Positions 5,866-13,424 of a stretch of DNA of 20,657 nucleotides are shown here, piece by piece (the first letter of the stretch is position 1; each line of letters starts with the position of its first letter). A model generated the notes under the pieces. It saw nothing but the letters and a program-made list of their open reading frames with translations. It had not been told where the DNA came from and searched no databases. Made by a program: the position numbers and the translations under genes. The stretch lies in contig CAMLID010000056.1 of assembly GCA_946480055.1 (NCBI GenBank), positions 1 through 20,657 on the forward strand, given 5' to 3'. This DNA is from an uncultured Lysobacter sp. Its GTDB lineage: Bacteria > Pseudomonadota > Gammaproteobacteria > Xanthomonadales > Xanthomonadaceae.

Positions 5866-6624
5866 TCAATCCGCCAACAGCCGTCCGCCGTCCACCCGCA
5901 GCACCTGCCCGGTGGTATAGCGCGCCTCGCGCAGCAGCCAGCGCACCGCTTCGGCGATTTCCTCGGCGCTACCGGTACGCCCCAGCGGGGTGCGCGCCAG
6001 CATCGCGGCCTTGGCCGCCTCGTCCTTGTCCGCGCCGTCGGCGCCGGGCTCCGGCCACAGGATCGCGCCCGGCGCGACCGCGTTCACCCGCACTTCCGGC
6101 GCCAGTTCCAGCGCCAGCGCGCGCGTGGCCATCGCCAGCGCGGCCTTGGCCATGCAATAGAGGCTGTGATCGCGCAGCGGGCGCTCGGCGTAGATGTCGA
6201 CCATATTGACGATCGCGCCGCGCGCGAGCTTCAGATGCGGCGCCGCGGCCTGGGCCAGGAAGAACGGCGCGCGTGCGTTGCTGGCGAACAGCGCGTCCCA
6301 CTGCGCCGGCGTGGCGCTGCCGATCGGCGTCGGCGCGAAGCCCGAGGCGTTGTTGACCAGGGCATCGAGGCGGCCGTAGCGGCCGACGGTGTGCGCGACC
6401 AGCTCGGGCAGGCGGTCGAATTCGGCCAGGTCGGCCTGCAGGGTCAGGGTGCTGCCCGGGCGCTGGCCTTCGAGCTCCGCGGCGAGCGCGGCCATGGCCT
6501 GCCCGGAGTCGCGGTAGTGCAGGGCCAGGTCGTAGCCGTCGGCGTGCAGCGCGCGCGCGATCGCTGCGCCGATGCGCTTGGCGCTGCCGGTGATCAGGGC
6601 GACGGGAGCGGGCGTAGAGGACAT
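5866..6624 (-). CDS. Pteridine reductase (PTR1/FolM-type SDR)
   Basis: A 252-aa short-chain dehydrogenase/reductase expected to reduce dihydropterin or dihydromonapterin with NADPH in the cytosol. The Rossmann motif T-G13-S-A-K-R17-I-G19 has the basic residue typical of NADP-preferring pteridine reductases. NNAS lies at 91-94. The active site reads D143, Y156, K160: Asp replaces the usual SDR serine, and the 13- and 4-residue spacings equal those of Leishmania PTR1 (D181, Y194, K198). The C-terminus VLRVDGG is standard. The ATG at 6624 has no clear Shine-Dalgarno. It is divergent from the MidA-type gene and lies 1.6 kb from folB and folK, consistent with pterin metabolism. Its stop codon lies inside a sequence shared with repeat unit A. 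Confidence 0.88.
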   Translation of the reverse strand: MSSTPAPVALITGSAKRIGAAIARALHADGYDLALHYRDSGQAMAALAAELEGQRPGSTLTLQADLAEFDRLPELVAHTVGRYGRLDALVNNASGFAPTPIGSATPAQWDALFASNARAPFFLAQAAAPHLKLARGAIVNMVDIYAERPLRDHSLYCMAKAALAMATRALALELAPEVRVNAVAPGAILWPEPGADGADKDEAAKAAMLARTPLGRTGSAEEIAEAVRWLLREARYTTGQVLRVDGGRLLAD

Positions 6625-6757
6625 GGCGGTCGCGGGCGGTTCGGTGGCGGACAGTGTCCCACGCCGGCGCGACCTCGCCGCGGCTTGACCCCGACGCCGC
6701 CCGGCCCCAACTGTGCGGGATACTTCGCGGCGTCCGCCGCTGTTTTCTGGTGACCGT

Positions 6758-7972
6758 ATGCCCGACCCGACCCCGAACGACCTCCGCCGCGACGCCGCGA
6801 CCCTGCCCGCGCCGGGCCAGGAGGCGCTGGAGCACAGTGCGCGGCTGGAGGCGCTGATCCGCGAGCAGATCGGGGTCAGCGAGGGCGCGATTCCGTTCTC
6901 GCGCTACATGGAGCTGGCGCTGTACGCGCCGGGCCTGGGCTACTACAGCGCCGGCGCGCGCAAGTTCGGCGACGAAGGCGATTTCGTCACCGCGCCCGAG
7001 CTGGGCCCGGTATTCGCCGCCTGCGTGGCCGACGCGGTGGCGCCGGTGCTGCGTCAGATCGGGCCATCGGCGCGCTTCCTCGAACTCGGCGGCGGCACCG
7101 GTGCCTTCGCCGAGGTCGCGCTCAAGCGCCTGCTCGAACTCGACGCCTTGCCCGATCGTTACGCCATCCTCGAACCCAGCGCCGAGCTGCGCCAGCGTCA
7201 GCGCGAACGTCTGCAGCAACGCCTGGCGCCGCCGCTGTTCGAACTGGTCGAATGGCTGGACGGCCCGTTCCAGGAGGACTGGGACGGCGTGCTGTTCGCC
7301 AACGAAGTGATCGACGCGCTGCCGACGCCGCGCTTCGCCATCCGCAACGGCGAGGTCTACGAGGAGCACGTCGTCGTCGACGGCGACGGTTTCGCGCGCG
7401 AGCTGCGCGAGGCGGACGCTTTCCTCGGCAACGCGGTGCGCCAGGCCGAGCGCCGGCTCGGCCGGCCGCTGGAAGAGGGTTACCGCTCTGAACTGCTGCC
7501 GCAGCTGCCGTATTGGATCCAGGCCGTTTCCGGCGGTTTGCGCGCCGGTGCGATGCTGTTCGTCGACTACGGCTACGCACGCGCCGAGTACTACGCGCCC
7601 GAACGCAGCGACGGCACCCTGCGCGCGTTCTACCGCCATCGCATGCACCACGATCCGCTGCTGTGGCCGGGCCTGCAGGACCTGACCGCGTCGGTGGACT
7701 TCACCGCTTTGGCCGAAGCCGGCGTCGCCGCCGGTTTCGACTTCGCCGGTTACTGCTCGCAGGCGAACTTCCTGCTCGGCAACGGCCTGGCCGGCGTGCT
7801 CGAACGCATCGACGCGATCGCCGACGAGGGCGAGCGCCAGCGTCGCCACAACGAGGTCAAGCGCCTGACCCTGCCCAGCGAGATGGGCGAACGCTTTCAG
7901 GTGATGGGCTTCGAGAAGGACGTCGAGTTCGGTATCGCCTTCCTCGCCGGCGACCTGAGCCACCGCCTGTGA
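6758..7972 (+). CDS. MidA/NDUFAF7-family class I SAM-dependent methyltransferase
   Basis: A 404-aa protein of the COG1565 (MidA) group. Eukaryotic members (NDUFAF7) methylate an arginine of the NDUFS2 subunit while complex I is assembled; bacterial substrates are mostly unknown. Motifs in order: I-P-F-S-R-Y-M (45-51), GLGYYS (59-64), GDFVTAPELGPVF (74-86), the SAM-binding L-E-L-G-G-G-T-G (98-105), NEVIDALP (172-179), then FVDYGY, a PERSDGTLRAFYRH block and DLTASVDF. Length fits the family (about 380-410). The ATG at 6758 was chosen because the family N-terminus is short; an in-frame ATG at 6713 adds 15 unrelated residues. The stop overlaps the next gene's start as GTGA, so the two are probably translationally coupled. 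Confidence 0.92.
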   Translation: MPDPTPNDLRRDAATLPAPGQEALEHSARLEALIREQIGVSEGAIPFSRYMELALYAPGLGYYSAGARKFGDEGDFVTAPELGPVFAACVADAVAPVLRQIGPSARFLELGGGTGAFAEVALKRLLELDALPDRYAILEPSAELRQRQRERLQQRLAPPLFELVEWLDGPFQEDWDGVLFANEVIDALPTPRFAIRNGEVYEEHVVVDGDGFARELREADAFLGNAVRQAERRLGRPLEEGYRSELLPQLPYWIQAVSGGLRAGAMLFVDYGYARAEYYAPERSDGTLRAFYRHRMHHDPLLWPGLQDLTASVDFTALAEAGVAAGFDFAGYCSQANFLLGNGLAGVLERIDAIADEGERQRRHNEVKRLTLPSEMGERFQVMGFEKDVEFGIAFLAGDLSHRL

Positions 7973-8406
7973 GCGCCGCGCGCAAGGCCGACGCGCCCAA
8001 GGGGCCCTGGCTGCGCAGCTTCCACACGCCGGGCCGCTGGCTGGCCCTGGGCGCGGCCGGCGTGCTGGCGGTGATCGCGGTGTCGCTGCTGCCGGCGGGC
8101 GATCTGCCGCCGTCGCCGTTCGCCGGTTCCGACAAGGTCGGCCACTGCCTCACTTACGCCGCGCTGTCGGCCTATGCCTGCATGCTGTTCGCGCGGATGC
8201 GGCCGCAGGCGCTGTGCGCGGCCGGCTTGATCGTACTGGGCGTGGCTCTGGAGTACGCTCAGGCATCGCTCACCGACAGCCGCATGGGCGACGGCCGCGA
8301 CGCCCTCGCCAATGCCCTGGGCGCGCTGCTCGGGCTGGCCACGGCCTCGACCCCGCTGGCGCTCATGTTGCAGCGCATCGACAACCGTCTGGCCGAGACG
8401 CGTTAA
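7969..8406 (+). CDS. VanZ-like family membrane protein
   Basis: A 145-aa protein with about four hydrophobic segments (near residues 22-43, 58-78, 82-103 and 113-134). The VanZ-like signature is visible: DKVGHCLTYAALS, then VALEYAQ and R-x-G-D-G-R-D-A-L-A-N-A-L-G-A-L-L-G. VanZ itself gives low-level teicoplanin resistance, but most members of this family have no known function and a resistance role should not be assumed. The GTG at 7969 overlaps the TGA of the methyltransferase, which fixes the start and suggests coupling. A large TonB-dependent receptor follows 137 bp downstream with its own leader. No terminator is seen between them. Confidence 0.88.
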   Translation: MSAARKADAPKGPWLRSFHTPGRWLALGAAGVLAVIAVSLLPAGDLPPSPFAGSDKVGHCLTYAALSAYACMLFARMRPQALCAAGLIVLGVALEYAQASLTDSRMGDGRDALANALGALLGLATASTPLALMLQRIDNRLAETR

Positions 8407-8492
8407 CCAGAGTGTGACGGGGTTAGTAAAGCCAAAGTCGGCAAAGTCACGCGACGTATTGCGCAAAGGTTAAGAACTTGTGAACCTCGGGC

Positions 8493-8514
8493 CGGACTTC
8501 CAGGGGGAAGTCCG
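8493..8514 (+). promoter_or_regulatory. Hairpin in the leader of the first TonB-dependent receptor
   Basis: A perfect 9-bp stem CGGACTTCC/GGAAGTCCG with a 4-nt loop ends 29 bp before the ATG at 8544 and just upstream of the AAGGA ribosome-binding site. There is no T run, so it is not a terminator; a role in mRNA stability or translation control is possible. Upstream, CAAAGTC is repeated at 8433-8439 and 8442-8448. Confidence 0.5.
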
Positions 8515-8543
8515 CCGCCCCGCCCCTTCGCAAGGAACCGACC

Positions 8544-11060
8544 ATGTCCGCAGTGCACCGCAACCGACTGGCGCTGGCCGTGGCCGCCGCCATGGCCGCC
8601 AGCGCGATCGCCTCGCCCGTCTACGCCCAAACCGCAGCGCCCGCGTCCACCGAGGATACGGCCACCACTCTCGACACCGTCCAGGTCACCGGCTCGCGCG
8701 TGCGCGGCCGTACCGCCGAGGACACCGCCGCCCCGGTCGACGTGATCGGCCGCGAGGAGATCAACGCCACCGGCGCGCTCGAGGTCGGCCAGATCCTGCA
8801 GATGCTGGAGCCCTCGTTCAATTTCTCGCGCACCTTCGTCAGCGACGGTACCGACATCCTGCGCCCGGCCACGCTGCGCGCGCTGGGCCCGGATCAGGTG
8901 CTGGTGCTGGTCAACGGCAAGCGCCGCCATCAGCAGGCGCTGGTGAACGTGCAGCAGACCATCGGCCGCGGTTCGGCCGGTACCGACATCAACGCGATCC
9001 CGGTCTCGGCGATCGAGCGCATCGAAGTGCTGCGCGACGGCGCCGCCGCGCAGTACGGTTCCGATGCGATCGCCGGTGTGATCAACATCATCCTCAAGCG
9101 CCAGACCGAATACACCGAACTGTCGATCGAAGGTTCCCAGTACTACGCCGGCGACGGCGAGATGCTGCACGGCTCGGTCAACACCGGCTTCAAGCTCGGC
9201 GCCGAGGGCTACATCAACCTCACCGCCGAAGCGCGCAATCGCAACGAGACCAACCGCGCCGGCCCCGACAGCCTGCGCACCAACCCGCCGCGCGTGACCC
9301 AGCGCTTGGGCGATGCCGATGCCAAGGACTACTACCTGTGGCTCAACGCCGCGGTGCCGGCGGGCAAGGGCGAGTTGTACTGGTTCGGCGGCCTGTCGCG
9401 TCGCGAAGGCGATTCCTCTGGCTTCTTCCGCAGCGCCGGCGACAACCGCACGGTGCCGGCGCTGTACCCCAACGGCTTCCTGCCCAACATCCTGACCACG
9501 GTCGACGACGCCTCGCTGGCGGTCGGCTACAAGGCGCCGATCGGCGAGAACTGGGATTGGGACATCTCGATCAACCACGGCCGCAGCAAGTTCGGCTTCG
9601 AAGAGGCCAACTCGGTCAACGTGAGCTGGTGGTACGAGCCGATCGATCCGGCCAACCCGGCCGCCGGCATCCACGCCGCTTCGCCGACCACCGCCGACAC
9701 CGGTACGCTCAAGTACGACCAGACCACGTTCAATCTCGATTTCCGCGGCAGCGTCAACGGCTTCAACAACAATCCGCTGTACCTGGCGACCGGTTTCGAG
9801 TGGCGCCAGGACAACTACGCGATCGAAGCCGGTGACCCGGTGTCGTACATGTACGGCCGCACCAACAACCCGGCCATCATCATCCGCGGCCAGACCGGCG
9901 ACATCGCGCCGGGCGGCATCCAGGGCTTCCCGGGCTTCACCCCGGGCACCGAGGTCGACGAGGGCCGCCACAGCATGGCGGTGTACTTCGATGCCGAAAC
10001 CAATCTGAGCGAGCGTTTCCTGCTCGGCGGCGCGGTCCGTTTCGAGGATTACTCCGACTTCGGCAACACCACCACCGGCAAGCTCTCGGCGCGCTTCAAC
10101 GCGACCGAGCGTTTCGCCGTGCGCGGCACGGTGTCGACCGGCTTCCGCGCGCCGGGCGTGCAGCAGCAGTTCTACAACCAGGTCTCGACCAACCTCAACC
10201 CCGATGGCACCCTCACCGACACCCTGACCGCGCGTCAGGACAGCGCGGTCACCCGCGCACTGGGCGTGGCGCCGCTGAAGGAAGAGACCTCGCGCAGCGG
10301 TTCGGTCGGCATGGTGTTCAAGCCGAACGAGCGCTTCTCGCTGACCGCCGACCTGTTCCGCATCGACATCGACGACCGCATCATCTTCTCCGGCGTGATC
10401 GCGCCCGAGTCGGTCGGCACCGACGGCCTGCCCTGCGCCGCCAACAACAGCAACTGCCCGATCGCGGGCGCGCTGGCGCCGTTCCGGGTCGGTCAGGCGC
10501 AGTTCTTCACCAACGCCATCGACACCCGCACCACCGGCCTGGACATCGTCGCCAACCACAACACGGAGTTCGCCAGCGGCAGCAACCTGACCCTGACCGC
10601 GTTGGTGCACTTCAACAAGACCGAAGTGCGCGAGATCCATTCGAACTCGCCGATCCTGGCGCCGGGGCAACTGTTCGACGCCGCCCAGGTCACCCTGGTC
10701 GAGCGCGGCCAGCCGCGCGCGCACCACGTGCTGCAGAGCGTGTACGAAACCGGCGCCTGGACGATCACCGGCCGCGCCAACTACTACGGCTCGGTCACCG
10801 GCGAATTCTTCGCGCCGGAGCAGACCTGGGGCGGCAAGACCCTGTTCGATCTGGCGGTGCGTTACTCGTTCAACGAGAACACCCACCTCACCGTCGGCGG
10901 CAACAACATCTTCGACCAGTACCCGGACAAGTGGTCGGTCGGCGCCGACAACCCCGGCGTGAACCCGTTCCCGTCGCTGGGCTTCAAGTACGGCTGGGAA
11001 ACCATGCCCTTCGGCATGAACGGCGGCAGCTACTACGTGCGGCTGGACTATCGCTTCTAA
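8544..11060 (+). CDS. TonB-dependent outer-membrane receptor, 838 aa
   Basis: An outer-membrane active transporter energised by TonB-ExbBD. A signal peptide (residues 1-28, cleavage after SPVYA) is followed by a TonB-box-like T-L-D-T-V-Q-V-T-G-S (42-51). The plug domain includes VLVLVNGKRRHQQALVN and ends with [27 protein letters not shown] long beta-barrel follows, ending Y-Y-V-R-L-D-Y-R-F with the terminal Phe used by the BAM machinery. Only two cysteines (631 and 638) occur in the mature protein, probably one extracellular-loop disulfide. AAGGA precedes the ATG. The substrate cannot be told from the sequence: no substrate-specific partner gene is adjacent, and the neighbours are VanZ-like and cca genes. 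It appears monocistronic, with a strong terminator 30 bp after the stop. Confidence 0.96.
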   Translation: MSAVHRNRLALAVAAAMAASAIASPVYAQTAAPASTEDTATTLDTVQVTGSRVRGRTAEDTAAPVDVIGREEINATGALEVGQILQMLEPSFNFSRTFVSDGTDILRPATLRALGPDQVLVLVNGKRRHQQALVNVQQTIGRGSAGTDINAIPVSAIERIEVLRDGAAAQYGSDAIAGVINIILKRQTEYTELSIEGSQYYAGDGEMLHGSVNTGFKLGAEGYINLTAEARNRNETNRAGPDSLRTNPPRVTQRLGDADAKDYYLWLNAAVPAGKGELYWFGGLSRREGDSSGFFRSAGDNRTVPALYPNGFLPNILTTVDDASLAVGYKAPIGENWDWDISINHGRSKFGFEEANSVNVSWWYEPIDPANPAAGIHAASPTTADTGTLKYDQTTFNLDFRGSVNGFNNNPLYLATGFEWRQDNYAIEAGDPVSYMYGRTNNPAIIIRGQTGDIAPGGIQGFPGFTPGTEVDEGRHSMAVYFDAETNLSERFLLGGAVRFEDYSDFGNTTTGKLSARFNATERFAVRGTVSTGFRAPGVQQQFYNQVSTNLNPDGTLTDTLTARQDSAVTRALGVAPLKEETSRSGSVGMVFKPNERFSLTADLFRIDIDDRIIFSGVIAPESVGTDGLPCAANNSNCPIAGALAPFRVGQAQFFTNAIDTRTTGLDIVANHNTEFASGSNLTLTALVHFNKTEVREIHSNSPILAPGQLFDAAQVTLVERGQPRAHHVLQSVYETGAWTITGRANYYGSVTGEFFAPEQTWGGKTLFDLAVRYSFNENTHLTVGGNNIFDQYPDKWSVGADNPGVNPFPSLGFKYGWETMPFGMNGGSYYVRLDYRF

Positions 11061-11089
11061 GTCGCGACGCATGATGGAGTGGTAGGAGC

Positions 11090-11121
11090 GCCGGGCGGCC
11101 GCGAGGCCGCCCGGCGTTTTT
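11090..11121 (+). terminator. Intrinsic terminator after the first TBDR
   Basis: A perfect 11-bp GC stem (GCCGGGCGGCC / GGCCGCCCGGC) with a GCGA loop is followed by GTTTTT. It begins 30 bp past the receptor's TAA. Confidence 0.92.
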
Positions 11122-11189
11122 GTCTATGTCGGCGCCTGCAGCGGCGTTGACGTCGTCCGCCTCGGGACCGCGTGGACGGCGGCTTCGCC

Positions 11190-11293
11190 TTGGGGTAGGA
11201 GCGGCGTAAGCCGCGACCCGGAATTCGGCATGCCATGCAGGTTTCGTCGTAGCCGCGGGTTCGCGGTCGCGGCTTACGTCGCTCCTACCCCAA
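11190..11293. repeat. GTAG-type REP pair, copy 1
   Basis: Arms starting GTAGGAGCGGCG (11195-11218) and ending GTCGCTCCTAC (11265-11288) match in 23 of 24 positions and extend by TTGGGG outward. Each arm is itself able to fold (GCGGCGTAAGCCGC). The 46-bp interior is not palindromic. REPs with a GTAG head are associated in the literature with RAYT (TnpA_REP) transposases. Read on the opposite strand it is about 88% identical to 20462-20555. Confidence 0.85.
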
Positions 11294-11332
11294 AACGCAT
11301 GCCGCGATGGTGCGAATCGCCTCAGGCTGTCT

Positions 11333-11425
11333 GTGGGAGCGGCGTGAGCCGCGATCGGCAATGCGACTGCGACGCTGGCCACGCCGCGAGCGTGCAGCTT
11401 CAATCGCGGCTTACGCCGCTCTCAC
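11333..11425. repeat. GTGG-type REP pair, copy 2
   Basis: GTGGGAGCGGCGTGAGCC (from 11333) faces ATCGCGGCTTACGCCGC (from 11403) as an imperfect inverted pair, with an interior unlike copy 1. With copy 1 and the terminator it fills the gene-free stretch 11061-11461; nothing else is recognisable there. Confidence 0.75.
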
Positions 11426-11461
11426 AGGAAGCTCGCGAGGGGCCGCGCGAACGCAGGCGCT

Positions 11462-12688
11462 TCAGGTCTTCTTGCCGGTCGCCGTGGCGATTGCAGCGAT
11501 GCGGGCGCGGCGCAGCGCTTCGCCGACTTCCGGGCCACTGCGGCCCTGGGCGACATCGGACGCGCGCACCGCGAGCGCGGCGTCGAGCGCATCGCGCAGG
11601 CGCTGGCCTTGCGGGTACTCGACTTCCGACAGGCCGGTGCGGCCGCGCTTGTCGGCCTCGCACACCACGCTCATGCGGCGCACACGCTCGGGCTGGCGGA
11701 AACCGTCGCAACGCGCGATCAGCTCGTAAACGGTGCTTGCGCGCAGTTCGTCGTAGCGGTGCACGTTGAGATGCTCGCGACACGCGGCCTCGGCGAGCTG
11801 GCGGTGTTCGGTCGGCACTCTCAGGCGTTCGCACAGTACGCGCAGCGGTTCCAGTCCGGCGTGTTCGTGGCCCAGGTGGCGCGGCAGCATGTCGGCGGGC
11901 GTGAGCGCCTTGCCCAGGTCGTGGGTGAGCGCGGCGAAGCCGATGGTGTCGTCGCCGGGCGCCAGGCGCGCGGCCATGTCGCAGACCAGCTCGATGTGAA
12001 TGCCGGTGTCGACTTCCGGGTGGTACTCAGCGCGTTGCGGCACGCCGTAGAGCGCATCGACTTCCGGAAGTACCGCGGCCAGAGCGTCGGCGTCGCGCAG
12101 CGTGCGCAGGAACGCCGACGGCCGCGCGCTGGCGAGCGCGCGCCGCAGTTCCTGCCAGACCCGCTCGGGCACCAGTTCGGCGAGTTCGCCGGACTCGGCC
12201 ATCGACCGCATCAGCGCGGTGGTTTCGGGCGCGACGCTGAAGCCCAGCTCGGCGAAGCGGGCCATGAAGCGCGCTGCGCGCAGCACTCGCAGCGGGTCCT
12301 CGACGAAGGCCGGCCCGACGTGGCGCAGCACCCGCGCTTGCAGATCGCGCGCACCGCCGTAGGGGTCGACCAGCGAACCGTCTTCGTCCTCGGCGATCGC
12401 GTTGATGGTGAAGTCGCGACGGCCGAGGTCGTCTTCCAGCGTCACCGACGGATCGGCGTCGACCACGAAGCCGCGGTAGCCGCGTCCGGATTTGCGCTCG
12501 GTGCGCGCCAGCGCGTATTCCTCGCCGGTGTGCGGATGCAGGAACACCGGAAAGTCGCGCCCGACCGGCTTGTAGCCGGCGTCGAGCATGGCCTGCGGAG
12601 TGGCGCCGACCACCACGTAGTCGCGGTCGCCCGGCGTCCGCCCCAGCAGCCGGTCGCGGACCGCGCCGCCGACTAGGTAGGTCTTCAT
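11462..12688 (-). CDS. cca: Multifunctional CCA-adding enzyme (tRNA nucleotidyltransferase)
   Basis: Cca builds or repairs the 3'-CCA end of tRNA; gammaproteobacterial forms also carry an HD phosphohydrolase domain. The 408-aa product starts [17 protein letters not shown] with the nucleotidyltransferase G-G-A-V-R-D motif (7-12) and the metal-binding D21-R-D23. A flexible-loop and nucleotide-specificity region follows ([32 protein letters not shown]). The HD domain begins with H-I-E-L and contains H256-D257-L-G-K. Length is close to E. coli Cca (412), so the protein is complete. The ATG at 12688 gives the conserved N-terminus. The PH-domain gene ends only 26 bp upstream on the same strand, so the two are probably cotranscribed. 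REP elements lie just beyond its stop. Confidence 0.97.
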   Translation of the reverse strand: MKTYLVGGAVRDRLLGRTPGDRDYVVVGATPQAMLDAGYKPVGRDFPVFLHPHTGEEYALARTERKSGRGYRGFVVDADPSVTLEDDLGRRDFTINAIAEDEDGSLVDPYGGARDLQARVLRHVGPAFVEDPLRVLRAARFMARFAELGFSVAPETTALMRSMAESGELAELVPERVWQELRRALASARPSAFLRTLRDADALAAVLPEVDALYGVPQRAEYHPEVDTGIHIELVCDMAARLAPGDDTIGFAALTHDLGKALTPADMLPRHLGHEHAGLEPLRVLCERLRVPTEHRQLAEAACREHLNVHRYDELRASTVYELIARCDGFRQPERVRRMSVVCEADKRGRTGLSEVEYPQGQRLRDALDAALAVRASDVAQGRSGPEVGEALRRARIAAIATATGKKT

Positions 12689-12714
12689 CGCATGGCCTTG
12701 GGCAGCATGCGCGT

Positions 12715-13092
12715 TCAGCGCGGCGAGTTCTGCGCCAGCAGCGCGATGATGTCCTCGGCGCCGCTGCTGCGGCCAAGGTGGCGCACGATCGGCGTGGCCT
12801 GGCCGGAGACCCACACGCGCAGCTCGGATTCGAGATCGAAGTGGCCCGCGGTTTCCAGCGAGAACATCACGATGCTGCGATAGGGCAGGCTGAGGAATTC
12901 GGTCTTGCGGCCGGTCACACCCTGCTTGTCGACCAGGATCAGGCGGCGGTCGGTGAACACGATCAGGTCGCGGATCTCGCCGAAGGCGCGTTGCACGGTT
13001 TCGCCGGGCGCGAGCAGGGGCATGAAGTCGTCGGCGATCTTGTCGACCGGCTTGTCGCCGGCGTGGCCGAGCAGGGTGTCGAGCAATCCCAT
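12715..13092 (-). CDS. Bacterial PH-domain protein (bPH_1 type)
   Basis: A 125-aa protein that is one pleckstrin-homology-like domain of the bacterial bPH_1 family (PF08000 type). Diagnostic stretches are [44 protein letters not shown], and [21 protein letters not shown]. There is no signal peptide or membrane segment, so it is cytoplasmic. The biochemical role of this family is not established. AGGAG lies eight bases upstream of the ATG at 13092. It is placed 26 bp before cca on the same strand; a functional link with tRNA maturation is not implied by anything in the protein. Confidence 0.93.
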   Translation of the reverse strand: MGLLDTLLGHAGDKPVDKIADDFMPLLAPGETVQRAFGEIRDLIVFTDRRLILVDKQGVTGRKTEFLSLPYRSIVMFSLETAGHFDLESELRVWVSGQATPIVRHLGRSSGAEDIIALLAQNSPR

Positions 13093-13222
13093 GGCGGCGC
13101 TCCTGTGTGGGGTCGGACACCGATGCTAAGGGTTGTCGGGCGGCAGGGCGAGGGGAGCGAGTGAGGCCAGGTATGGGCCGGGCTCACGGGGCGCTTCGGA
13201 TTGCCGTTGATGCCGATCCTGC

Positions 13223-13391
13223 TTTGCTCGTCATCTTTTGCTCGTCATTCCCGCACAGGCGGGAATCCAGTGACTTGGAGGATGCTTGCGTGTCCGCTAA
13301 GTCGATCGGAGCCAGCTGCTCGCTGAAACGTGCGCCGCAGCTTGAGTTTGCGCGCTGAAGTCATTGGATTCCCGCCTTCGCGGGAATGACG
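13223..13391. repeat. MITE-like inverted repeat with 34-nt arms, preceded by a 12-bp direct repeat
   Basis: Arms at 13243-13276 and 13358-13391 match in 31 of 34 positions; each begins CGTCATTCCCGC and is itself a hairpin (ATTCCCGC/GCGGGAAT). The 81-bp interior has no ORF of note. Just before and overlapping the left arm, TTTGCTCGTCAT is repeated at 13223-13234 and 13237-13248. The element occupies most of the gene-free stretch 13093-13424; the remainder shows nothing recognisable. Confidence 0.8.
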
Positions 13392-13424
13392 GCGAAGGCA
13401 AAGACCATCGCCCCCTATCGCACC

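Noticed and set aside
7969..8406. Glycopeptide resistance gene
   Set aside because: VanZ-like membrane proteins are widespread and mostly of unknown function; no other van gene is present, so no resistance claim is made.
8403..11072. Open frame of 889 codons on the minus strand opposite the first TBDR
   Set aside because: Its product is a low-complexity Arg/Gly/Ala/Val/His-rich string with no domain, and the plus-strand frame has a signal peptide, plug and barrel. Long antisense frames are expected at this GC content.
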